Source of the DNA: Sphaerospermopsis torques-reginae ITEP-024
GTDB lineage: Bacteria; Cyanobacteriota; Cyanobacteriia; Cyanobacteriales; Nostocaceae
Assembly (NCBI RefSeq): GCF_019598945.1
Contig: NZ_CP080598.1
Location: 1,364,001 to 1,428,000, forward strand
Length of the DNA stretch: 64,000 nt
Direction: 5' to 3'
Part shown: positions 44,728-52,336 of the stretch, one piece after another
Layout of the letters: each line of letters starts with the position of its first letter
Position numbering within the stretch: position 1 is the first letter of the stretch
The notes under the pieces: generated by a model
Seen by the model: the letters and a program-made list of their open reading frames with translations, nothing else
What the model was told of the DNA's origin: nothing
The model's database searches: none
Translations under genes and position numbers: made by a program

Positions 44728-45993
44728 ATGACTGTTGAAGCTTTTGATGATTATCCCGAACCAATGAACAGCGCCAAACGCGCTTATCAAGCTTCCCTGA
44801 AGTTAGGAACTACCAAAGGGGCAGACCGAAGTCGCGCTGTGTTGGCAATGGCACGGGCGCTAAAACGCTCATTTGACGACATTCTCGAAGCCAATACCCT
44901 GGATCTAGAAGCGAGTCGGGAAATGGCAGTACCAGAATTAATTTTGGATTGGTTGAAATTAACTCCCTCTCGGTTAGAGAATACTGTTGAGATTCTGCAA
45001 CGCTTGGGAGAATTATCCGATCCCCTGCGACGGGTGAGAAATGCTGATTATCAGCAGGAAGATTCTCAAAGTTATACTCAGTTGATGCCCTTGGGTGCGA
45101 TTGGATTTATTTATGAGGCGTTTCCAGAACTAGGGGCGATCGCCGCTGGCTTTTGTTTGAAAACTGGTAATACAGTGATTCTCAAAGGCAGTACAGAAGC
45201 TAGTCATTCCAATGCGGCGATCGCCGAAGTTCTGCAAACAGCCATTAGTGAAGTTGGTTTACCCCCAGGTTGTATAGAATTAGTCACCACTGAACATGGT
45301 ACTTCTTTACGGGATTTAGTCACTCAAGACCAGTATTTAAGTTTAGTCATACCCTACGGACGTTCTAGCTTAATTCAACAGGTAGTTAGACAAGCAACTT
45401 GTCCAGTATTAAAATCAGCAATGGGCAATTGTTACCTGTACTGGTCACTCAATGGTAGTTTAGAGATGGTACGCTGGATGATTTTAGATAGCCATGAAAG
45501 CGAACCAGATCCAGTCAATGCCATTGAAAAAGTTTTAATTCATCGTCAAGCTTTACCATCTTCCTTGCCTGTGCTGTGGAATAGCTTAAAAGAAAAAGGC
45601 TTTGAACTCAAAGCAGATGCAGAATTAGTAGAAGCCTTTCCCCAATTACAACTAGCAAAAGATGGAGAATGGGGAACACCGTATTTAAATAAAACCGTAG
45701 CGTTTAAATTAGTAGATAGCTTAGAAAGTGCGATCGCTTGGATTAATCAATATAGTAGCAGTCATGCAGATGCAATAGTTACAGACTCTTACCAAGAAAG
45801 TCGCCAATTTGCATTAGGAGTCAATAGCGCCTCTACTTATATTAATGCTTCCCCTCGTTTTGCCCGTAACCCCTCACGGGGAGATTCCGTATTTTTGGGA
45901 ATGTCCAATCAAAAAGGACACCGTAGAGGGTTTATTAGTTTGGAAACATTGACGACGGTGAAGCATATCATTCAGGGAAATGGAAGGTTTTAA
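44728..45993 (+). CDS. ProA-family protein (glutamate-5-semialdehyde dehydrogenase-like) lacking the catalytic Cys
   Basis: A 421-residue aldehyde-dehydrogenase-fold protein of the ProA family. LMPLGAIGFIYEAFPELGAIAAGFCLKTGNTVILKGSTEA is the NADPH and substrate region, and HRRGFISLETLTTVKHIIQG the C-terminus. In ProA the catalytic cysteine sits in a GVCNALETLL-type motif. Here the aligned stretch reads DPVNAIEKVLIHR, with Val where Cys is expected. The conserved RGP motif region reads HRRGFISLE. So it may not reduce glutamyl phosphate. Some cyanobacteria carry two ProA-like genes; this could be the non-canonical one. The homology is clear, the activity doubtful. Confidence 0.8.
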   Translation: MTVEAFDDYPEPMNSAKRAYQASLKLGTTKGADRSRAVLAMARALKRSFDDILEANTLDLEASREMAVPELILDWLKLTPSRLENTVEILQRLGELSDPLRRVRNADYQQEDSQSYTQLMPLGAIGFIYEAFPELGAIAAGFCLKTGNTVILKGSTEASHSNAAIAEVLQTAISEVGLPPGCIELVTTEHGTSLRDLVTQDQYLSLVIPYGRSSLIQQVVRQATCPVLKSAMGNCYLYWSLNGSLEMVRWMILDSHESEPDPVNAIEKVLIHRQALPSSLPVLWNSLKEKGFELKADAELVEAFPQLQLAKDGEWGTPYLNKTVAFKLVDSLESAIAWINQYSSSHADAIVTDSYQESRQFALGVNSASTYINASPRFARNPSRGDSVFLGMSNQKGHRRGFISLETLTTVKHIIQGNGRF

Positions 45994-46032
45994 CAGATGA
46001 ATTTGTGGTTAATCTTCTATCATCAACAGTAC

Positions 46033-46124
46033 AGGACTTACGCAAAACAGAACGAACGTAGGGGTAATTCATGAATTACTCCTAAGCAAGAATCAGTTTT
46101 TTAGTCTGATCTTGCGTAAGTCCT
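46033..46124. mobile_element. 92-bp MITE, AGGACTTACGCA family (copy 2)
   Basis: Same 12-bp ends and same length as 42902-42993, in the opposite orientation (about 80-85 percent alike by eye). It separates the ProA-like gene from the DUF29 gene. Confidence 0.8.
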
Positions 46125-46161
46125 AAGTAGTAGTTTATAGCGTAGTTTATAGATAAAATCC

Positions 46162-46596
46162 ATGAATACACTTTACAACTCTGATTTTTATGGATGGACA
46201 AAAGAACAAGCCCAACTACTAAGAGAAGAAAAATGGGAAATACTTGATAAGTTAAACGTAATTGAGGAAATAGAAGCCTTGGGAAGACAAGAAAGAAGGG
46301 AATTAGTTAACCGTTTAGCTTTGTTATTAGGACATTTACTAAAATGGCAATACCAACCAGAAAAACGCAGTAATAGTTGGTTGGCAACAATTCGAGAACA
46401 GCGCACTCAAGTCAAAAGAATATTAACAGATAGTCCCAGTTTAAAATCTTATTTAGAAGAAGCTTTGCAATTAAGTTATGAAGATGGAATTAACTTAGCT
46501 GTTAAGGAAACTAACTTACCTTATGAGACATTTTCACAGAGTTGTAATTATGGAATTTCACAAATATTAGATAATGAGTTTTTACCAGAATCATAG
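46162..46596 (+). CDS. DUF29 family protein
   Basis: A 144-residue protein matching the DUF29 pattern abundant in cyanobacteria: DFYGWTKEQAQLLREEKW, VIEEIEALGRQERRELVNRLALLLGHLLKW and SWLATIREQRTQVKRILTDSPSLKSYL. It is an all-helical soluble protein of unknown function. DUF29 genes occur in many copies and are often linked to repeats and mobile DNA, as here beside the MITE. Confidence 0.85.
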   Translation: MNTLYNSDFYGWTKEQAQLLREEKWEILDKLNVIEEIEALGRQERRELVNRLALLLGHLLKWQYQPEKRSNSWLATIREQRTQVKRILTDSPSLKSYLEEALQLSYEDGINLAVKETNLPYETFSQSCNYGISQILDNEFLPES

Positions 46597-46746
46597 CTAT
46601 AGCTGTAAAATCTAGTCTTCTGACTCCGGTTGTGTAACCCTAACTCGAATTTTACAACTAAGTAAAATTTTCAAAACAGTGTAAACTATAAGGATGTACA
46701 GGATTTGATTTTTTAAATTGGGTATGAGAATCAAATATTAAATATT

Positions 46747-46968
46747 GTCAGAATCAGGATATCCAGGATTTAAGGATTTTCAGGATTTGTTTTTTGCTAT
46801 TGCTGAAAGTTATACAGTTATCTATTTAATAATAAGAAAAATGAATGTTGTTCATTTTCCAACTTTATATCCTTTGATTTTTTTCACTATCACAAATATC
46901 AAATACTATAACAAATATCAAAAATCAAAAAAATAAACAAAATCCTCCAATCCTGATTCAGACAAAAA
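46747..46968. repeat. Pair of inverted CAGGATT-type repeats
   Basis: GAATCAGGATATCCAGGATT at 46751-46770 and an inverted partner AATCCTCCAATCCTGATTCA at 46941-46960 enclose AT-rich sequence. A small open frame between them is a product of the repeats. The 46597-46746 stretch shows nothing else. Confidence 0.6.
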
Positions 46969-46989
46969 AAGCCCGCACTCGGCGGACTT
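46964..46989 (-). terminator. Rho-independent terminator downstream of the desaturase cluster
   Basis: On the minus strand AGTCCGC and GCGGGCT (one wobble pair) form a stem around CGAGT, followed by seven Ts. It is about 200 bases after the desB stop and would end that transcript. Confidence 0.7.
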
Positions 46990-47017
46990 AATAAATATCA
47001 ATCACTTAGATCCTACC

Positions 47018-47172
47018 TTCCGCACCCCCCGGTGTCACAATCGGTTTTTTCGTAATTTCATTACGACCAAATGTTGTATTTTGTACCAAAGATAATGAAT
47101 ATTGGTAGGCGATCGCCAATTCTAAATCTCCAAATGACCAATTTTCGTTGTGTGACAGTTGAGGGTGCGGAA
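47018..47172. repeat. 155-bp segment with TTCCGCACCC inverted ends
   Basis: TTCCGCACCC at 47018-47027 and GGGTGCGGAA at 47163-47172 are perfect inverted repeats whose first eight bases equal the ends of the IS1634-type element at 3201-5484. The minus strand is open across it and encodes NWSFGDLELAIAYQYSLSLV and more to a stop at 47009, with no start codon. It may be a MITE related to that element or the relic of a gene end. Confidence 0.45.
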
Positions 47173-47185
47173 TGTGGGTTAGATA

Positions 47186-48265
47186 TTACTTCGCATTCTC
47201 TTGATAATAAGTGTGATAAACCTTACCACCCTCATCTGGAATAAAACGACAAACTTGAGCAGAACGCAATAGCGCCTTCCAGATGGGAACATCAGACTTG
47301 TGGTAATATTCACCCATCACAGGTTTAATAGCCTCAGTTGCCTTCAACAAATTATAATGAGGCATATTCAAAAAGATATGATGGGCAACATGAGTACCGA
47401 TATCATGATGGATATGGTTAAAAATGCCATAGTCTCTATCAATGGTAGAAATTGCACCCTTTAAAAAAGTCCAATTATCACCACGATACCAAGGTAAATC
47501 TTGTTCAGTATGGTGTAAATATGTAACCAAATCCAACCAAATCACAAACACAACGTAAGGACCAGCGTAGTATTTAAGTAACCACATCCAACCCCATTGA
47601 TAGGTGAGGAAACCTAACAAACCTACCATACCTATCCAAAGGGTAGTGCTAGTGATAATATCCCACTTTTCGGAAGGTTTAAACAGTGAACTTCTGGGGT
47701 CAAAATGTGAACCACTTTTACCAGGAGTACGTTGAAACAAATAGATAGGATAAGCTAGAGGCAAAAACAGATAATAGCGGATTAGCTTTTGTAGCCAAGG
47801 TAATTGCTTATATTGAGATTCACTCAGAGGATACCAGCTTTCATCATTTTCCACACTGCCAGTATTTTTGTGATGGGTTCTGTGGCTAATTCTCCAACCG
47901 TGATAAGGTACAAGAATAGGTGTATGGGATAAATGACCAACCAAATCATTCAGCCATTTATGCTTAGAAAAAGATTGGTGTCCACAGTCATGACCTACTA
48001 CAAACAAAGCCCAAAACATAGTTCCTTGCATCACCCAGAAAACTGGCCAAAAATACCAAGAATCTAGATAATTTGCCAGTGCATAAAGACCAGCAACAAT
48101 GGCAACATCACGGAAAAAATAATAGAGTGATTTAACCACACTCGGCTGAAAACATTCAGCCGGAATAGCAGCTTTTAAATCTGCAAGAGTAAACGGAAGT
48201 GTATCTTCACCCTGAGCAGTGTTAACCGCAGAATTTTGATTGAATTGAATTGATTCTAATTGCAC
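47186..48265 (-). CDS. desB: Omega-3 (delta-15) fatty acid desaturase
   Basis: A 359-residue membrane desaturase with three histidine boxes: HDCGHQSF, HRTHHKN and HVAHHIF. FHIGTHVAHH-like spacing and the WYRGDNWTFLKGAISTIDRDYG segment match omega-3 enzymes. It adds the delta-15 double bond to fatty acids in membrane lipids, important at low temperature. The start is GTG at 48265. It is the last of three desaturase genes in the order desC, desA, desB, as in Anabaena-type clusters. Electrons come from ferredoxin. Confidence 0.92.
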   Translation of the reverse strand: MQLESIQFNQNSAVNTAQGEDTLPFTLADLKAAIPAECFQPSVVKSLYYFFRDVAIVAGLYALANYLDSWYFWPVFWVMQGTMFWALFVVGHDCGHQSFSKHKWLNDLVGHLSHTPILVPYHGWRISHRTHHKNTGSVENDESWYPLSESQYKQLPWLQKLIRYYLFLPLAYPIYLFQRTPGKSGSHFDPRSSLFKPSEKWDIITSTTLWIGMVGLLGFLTYQWGWMWLLKYYAGPYVVFVIWLDLVTYLHHTEQDLPWYRGDNWTFLKGAISTIDRDYGIFNHIHHDIGTHVAHHIFLNMPHYNLLKATEAIKPVMGEYYHKSDVPIWKALLRSAQVCRFIPDEGGKVYHTYYQENAK

Positions 48266-48393
48266 TGGATTTGTGAATCTCTAAAACGAACAGGAATTAA
48301 GTTAGGGTGGGCATTGCCCACCAAAACAGTCAAAGTTGAGAAAAATGATTTAATAAATTTTGCTTGATTAAATCATTAGGGTAAATCTGGAAA

Positions 48394-49467
48394 TTAAGCT
48401 AGAGATTTAGCTTTCTCCGCGTAATATTCATCAAAATTTGTATAACCAATGTCAGTTTTATAAAGTTGACATTCGTTAGTAATTTTTTTCATTAAATCCC
48501 AAGAGAATTTACATTCATCATGGAGATATTCACCCCAATTTTTCTTAATGCTATCGTAAGCCATCCGCAAATTGTAGGAAGGAATAGCAGTAGAAATATG
48601 ATGGGGAACGTGAACATTAATATCGTGACAAAGAATTTCTACCCAACGAGGATAATCACAGTGAATAGTTCCAAATAATTGAGCCATTGCTTCGTTCCAT
48701 TTATCAGCAGTTTTAAAAGGAACATCTGCGGTTGTATGGTGAACAATGGTGAAGGTACTCATCCAAAAATGGTAAACCATCCAAGGAATAAACCAGAATT
48801 TAATAAAGCCCCAAACACCAGTTGTAATAATCAAAGTGGGAAAAACAATAGCTGCAAAAGCTACAACTACAGCCACAGAAAGTTTTACATTAGCTCTATC
48901 TTTGGGTTGAAATTTCCGCGCATCAAAATGCACCACCGCCCAATGTCCGATAGAACCTACCCACCAAAAACGCTTGCGAATAAACAACTCATAAGCAGAC
49001 TGTCTATTTTTATCCCAACCTTCAAAAACCTCTGGTCTGATGGGATGCCAAGCGTTATCCTCATCTAATTTATTTGTATGTTTATGGTGATGATTATGTT
49101 TAATTCTCCAACTGTGAAAAGGGTAAATTAAAAACATCATGAAAAAATGACCAACCACATCATTTACCCGACGACTGTTGGAAAATGAACGATGGGCGCA
49201 GTCATGGCCAATAACAAAAAATCCTGTTAAAGCCGTTCCTGTAAAAATCCATGCTATGGGTAAAAGAAACCAGGGAGAAATGGCCAAAAAATAATAGCCT
49301 AACGCTGCCATAGATAAACTGATAATTACAGTAGTCCACGCTTTGCGGCTATTTTTCTGGAAACATTCCTTGGGTAGACTTTTGATAATATGTTTTAGTT
49401 TGATTTCGTCTTTACCAAGGTTTGCGTAGACGAAAGTTTCCTGGTCTTTGATAAGTGATGTAGTCAT
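48394..49467 (-). CDS. desA: Delta-12 fatty acid desaturase
   Basis: A 357-residue acyl-lipid desaturase. Histidine boxes are HDCAHRSF, HNHHHKHT and HVPHHIS. The preceding FLIYPFHSWRIKHNHHH and the long PRWVEILCHDINVHVPHHIS stretch are typical of DesA. Four helices are predicted (about 47-85, 200-235). It converts oleoyl to linoleoyl groups in membrane lipids. It lies between desC and desB with gaps of 128-254 bases, so the genes may be partly separately transcribed. Confidence 0.92.
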   Translation of the reverse strand: MTTSLIKDQETFVYANLGKDEIKLKHIIKSLPKECFQKNSRKAWTTVIISLSMAALGYYFLAISPWFLLPIAWIFTGTALTGFFVIGHDCAHRSFSNSRRVNDVVGHFFMMFLIYPFHSWRIKHNHHHKHTNKLDEDNAWHPIRPEVFEGWDKNRQSAYELFIRKRFWWVGSIGHWAVVHFDARKFQPKDRANVKLSVAVVVAFAAIVFPTLIITTGVWGFIKFWFIPWMVYHFWMSTFTIVHHTTADVPFKTADKWNEAMAQLFGTIHCDYPRWVEILCHDINVHVPHHISTAIPSYNLRMAYDSIKKNWGEYLHDECKFSWDLMKKITNECQLYKTDIGYTNFDEYYAEKAKSLA

Positions 49468-49656
49468 GAATACCTAAACAACAACAAAATGAACTGCAAA
49501 TTCATTTAGAAAATGAGCTTACAGCAAAGTTTTGTAACATTAATTTCTGAGATTATAGCAACCTAAGAGCAACTTAGGATAGATGAAAATTCAAAATAAA
49601 AAATTAAAATTCAAAAATTCATAATTTCTATTTTTAATTTCCGTAATTACACGCAA

Positions 49657-49705
49657 AAAGTCAATAGTTTCATGACCAAAAAATGAGACTAAAACTATTG
49701 ACTTT
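49657..49705 (-). terminator. Long-loop hairpin after desC
   Basis: AAAGTCAATAGTTT and AAACTATTGACTTT are perfect 14-bp inverted repeats with a 21-base loop, 16 bases after the desC stop, followed by TTGCG on the minus strand. It may end or partially end the desC transcript before desA. Confidence 0.5.
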
Positions 49706-49721
49706 AAACATCAATTATGCG

Positions 49722-50543
49722 TTATGCTTTTTTCTCTACCAGCTTGATATTTGTAGCTAAACCTAGCAATTGAAGTAATTGAATAGTCATCCAAGTGATA
49801 TCAATTTCCCACCATTCCAAACCGTGACGGGCTGAATACTGAAAAGCGTGGTGATTATTGTGCCACCCTTCACCAAATACCAATAAAGCTACCCACCAGC
49901 AATTGGTAGAATTGTCACCAGAATCTGGATATGTGCGATAACCGAATTTGTGAGTCGCACTATTTACCAACCAAGTGCAGTGATAAACCCAAACGATGCG
50001 GACAAAAATACCCCAAACCACAAAAGACCAGCCGCCCAAGAAAAACAGTACCAATCCCAGGGCAATTTGTAAGAAAATGAAATATTTCTGTAAAAACTGA
50101 TAAACTGGGTCATCACTAATGTCTTTTGTGAAGCGAGGAACTTCAGCATGAGCGGGTGAGTGATAAATCATCCAACCAAGATGACTCCACCAGAAACCCT
50201 TATTTGAGTCATGGGGATCATTACCTGTATCGGAATGTAAATGATGGATTCGGTGTATACCCACCCATTCAATTGGTCCACCTTCACAGGTGAGAGTTCC
50301 ACAGAAGACCAAGAAATACTCCAACCACTTAGGAGTTTGAAAACTGCGATGGGTAACAAGACGGTGAAAACCCAGAGTCACACCTAAACCACCGCTAACC
50401 CAGTAGAGGAATAATGCAACACCAACTGCTCTCCAGCTAAAGTTACTGGGAATTAAAGCAAATAAAGCGCCGATGTGCAGGCCAATGAAAAACAGGGTAT
50501 TAACCCAGTTAATTTTAAGTTTAGTTGAAGTAGCAATTGTCAT
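49722..50543 (-). CDS. desC: Delta-9 fatty acid desaturase
   Basis: A 273-residue stearoyl-type desaturase. The histidine boxes are HRLVTHRSF, HRIHHLHSD and HNNHHAF. The four-helix topology and GGLGVTLGFHRLVTHRSFQTP are typical for DesC. It introduces the first double bond at delta-9 in glycerolipid-bound acyl chains. It is the promoter-proximal gene of the desCAB cluster, with ATG and AGGTTACTGC upstream, and is divergent from the methionine gamma-lyase-family gene. Confidence 0.92.
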   Translation of the reverse strand: MTIATSTKLKINWVNTLFFIGLHIGALFALIPSNFSWRAVGVALFLYWVSGGLGVTLGFHRLVTHRSFQTPKWLEYFLVFCGTLTCEGGPIEWVGIHRIHHLHSDTGNDPHDSNKGFWWSHLGWMIYHSPAHAEVPRFTKDISDDPVYQFLQKYFIFLQIALGLVLFFLGGWSFVVWGIFVRIVWVYHCTWLVNSATHKFGYRTYPDSGDNSTNCWWVALLVFGEGWHNNHHAFQYSARHGLEWWEIDITWMTIQLLQLLGLATNIKLVEKKA

Positions 50544-50629
50544 GCAGTAACCTTTATAGGAATTGTCTAGCCTAATCTGCGTGATTTAGGAATCCGCATA
50601 TTTAGATTATTTTTTTTAATGAGGAAACA

Positions 50630-51853
50630 ATGAACAGCTTAGAGCAGCTTCGGGAAGCAGAACAGGCACTATTAGAAATTTTTTATGGTATTGACGCTCA
50701 GGTCAAGCATAATTTACAAAGAGTTCTGAATGCCTTTCGTGATCATCGTGTGGGGGCGCACCATTTTGCAGGTGTCAGCGGTTATGGACATGATGATTTA
50801 GGAAGAGATACCTTAGATCAGGTTTTTGCCCAAGTGATGGGGGCAGAAGCTGCTGTGGTGCGAGTGCAGATTGTTTCAGGAACTCACGCGATCGCCTGTG
50901 CGCTGTATGGTGTACTCCGTCCTGGGGATGAAATGTTAGCAGTAGTTGGTTCTCCCTACGATACACTGGAAGAGGTAATTGGCTTGCGGGGGCAAAACCA
51001 AGGTTCTCTTATTGATTTTGGCATAAAATACCGTCAATTAGAACTAACCCCAGAAGGAAAAATAGATTGGCTGGCTTTAAGCACTGCTATCAAAGAAAAT
51101 ACTCGTTTAGTTCTGATTCAAAGATCCTGCGGATACTCATGGCGGCCAAGTCTTTCCATAGCTGAAATAGAAAAAATAGTTCACATAGTCAAACAACAAA
51201 ACCCCAATACAGTTTGCTTTGTAGACAACTGTTACGGAGAATTTATAGACACAAAAGAACCCACACACGTAGGTGCAGACCTCATGGCCGGGTCATTAAT
51301 CAAAAACCCAGGTGGTACACTGGTTACAGCAGGGGGATACATAGCCGGAAAAGCTGACCTAGTAGAAGCAGCAGCGTGTAGACTTACCGCCCCAGGTATT
51401 GGTAGTGCGGGAGGAGCAACCTTTGATCAAAACCGCTTATTATACCAAGGATTATTTTTAGCACCCCAAATAGTTGGGGAAGCAATGAAAGGAACATACC
51501 TCACAGGATACGTATTTGATAAGTTGGGTTATCCTGTAAACCCTGCACCCTTAGCACCAAGAGGCGATGTCATTCAAGCGATTAAACTCGGTTCAGCGAA
51601 AAAACTGATCGCCTTTTGTAAGGCGATTCAACAATATTCGCCCATAGGCTCTTATTTAGATCCCGTACCTGATGCGATGCCGGGATATGAAAGCAAGGTT
51701 GTGATGGCTGGGGGTACATTTATTGAGGGTAGCACCTTGGAGTTATCAGCCGATGGACCATTAAGAGAACCTTATATTGTTTATTGCCAAGGTGGTACAC
51801 ATTGGACTCATGTATCTATTGCGTTACAGGCTGCTATTGAGGCTGTGGAATAA
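50630..51853 (+). CDS. Methionine gamma-lyase family (aluminium-resistance type) PLP protein
   Basis: A 407-residue fold-type I PLP protein. HHFAGVSGYGHDDLGRDTLDQVFAQVMGAEAAVVRVQIVSGTHA is the family N-terminus. VCFVDNCYGEF holds the cofactor Asp, and DLMAGSLIKNPGGTLVTAGGYIAG contains the Schiff-base Lys in SLIKNPGG. Members are annotated as aluminium-resistance or cystathionine beta-lyase-like proteins; their true substrate is unsettled. GAGGAAAC lies just before the ATG. It shares the divergent promoter region with desC. Sulfur amino acid lyase activity is a reasonable but untested reading. Confidence 0.88.
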   Translation: MNSLEQLREAEQALLEIFYGIDAQVKHNLQRVLNAFRDHRVGAHHFAGVSGYGHDDLGRDTLDQVFAQVMGAEAAVVRVQIVSGTHAIACALYGVLRPGDEMLAVVGSPYDTLEEVIGLRGQNQGSLIDFGIKYRQLELTPEGKIDWLALSTAIKENTRLVLIQRSCGYSWRPSLSIAEIEKIVHIVKQQNPNTVCFVDNCYGEFIDTKEPTHVGADLMAGSLIKNPGGTLVTAGGYIAGKADLVEAAACRLTAPGIGSAGGATFDQNRLLYQGLFLAPQIVGEAMKGTYLTGYVFDKLGYPVNPAPLAPRGDVIQAIKLGSAKKLIAFCKAIQQYSPIGSYLDPVPDAMPGYESKVVMAGGTFIEGSTLELSADGPLREPYIVYCQGGTHWTHVSIALQAAIEAVE

Positions 51854-51859
51854 GCTTAA

Positions 51860-51900
51860 AAAAGCTCACGCAAAGGCGCAAAGTCGCAAAGGTAAGAAGT
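51860..51900. repeat. Left inverted repeat of the GxxExxY cassette
   Basis: AAAAGCTCACGCAAAG, then GCGCAAAGTCGCAAAGG and TAAGAAGT. It begins seven bases after the preceding stop codon and runs up to the GxxExxY start. It matches the right repeat except for one extra internal GCAAAG unit. Confidence 0.8.
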
Positions 51901-51904
51901 GAAG

Positions 51905-52282
51905 ATGAATGAGAATGAGATCGGTAAGGAAGTTGTTGATGCTGCTTACAAGATTCATACCAGGTTTGGTCCTGGGTTGTTGGAATCTGCATATCAAGTG
52001 GTTCTTAAATATGAGTTGGAAAAGCGGGGATTAAGGGTAGAGGCGGAAAAAGTCATACCTTTAGTTTATGATGGTGTACATCTGGGTGATGGTTTTCGAG
52101 CAGATTTGATTGTGGAAAATAAGGTGATTGTTGAACTAAAGTCTGTGGAAAATATACATCCTGTACACAAAAAGCAACTTTTCACTTACCTTGTTGTAGC
52201 TGATAAACGTCTCGGTTTACTGATCAACTTCGGTGCATCCCTGATCAAAGACGGAATCTGCCGCGTTGTCAATAACTTGTAA
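51905..52282 (+). CDS. GxxExxY protein (PD-(D/E)xK nuclease-like)
   Basis: A 125-residue protein with the name-giving motif in FGPGLLESAYQVVLKYEL (G-x-x-E-x-x-Y, residues about 27-33). A PD-(D/E)xK-like core follows: GDGFRADLIVENKVIVELKSVENI, with D, E-x-K, then HKKQLFTYLVVADKRLGLLINFG. The function of the family is unknown; a nuclease fold is inferred. It is enclosed by inverted repeats at 51860-51900 and 52304-52336, with almost no other sequence. The ATG at 51905 is preferred; a GTG at 51899 overlaps the repeat. Confidence 0.88.
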   Translation: MNENEIGKEVVDAAYKIHTRFGPGLLESAYQVVLKYELEKRGLRVEAEKVIPLVYDGVHLGDGFRADLIVENKVIVELKSVENIHPVHKKQLFTYLVVADKRLGLLINFGASLIKDGICRVVNNL

Positions 52283-52303
52283 AATCACACCAAAGACACA
52301 AAG

Positions 52304-52336
52304 ACTTCTTACCTTTGCGTCTTTGCGTGAGCTTTT
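52304..52336. repeat. Right inverted repeat of the GxxExxY cassette
   Basis: ACTTCTTACCTTTGCGTC followed by TTTGCGTGAGCTTTT is the reverse complement of the left repeat, minus one GCAAAG unit. It ends on the stop codon of the convergent vinyl-reductase gene. Confidence 0.8.

Noticed and set aside
46745-46936. Small frame downstream of the DUF29 gene
   Set aside because: It starts in a CAGGATT repeat and has no domain-like sequence or ribosome site.
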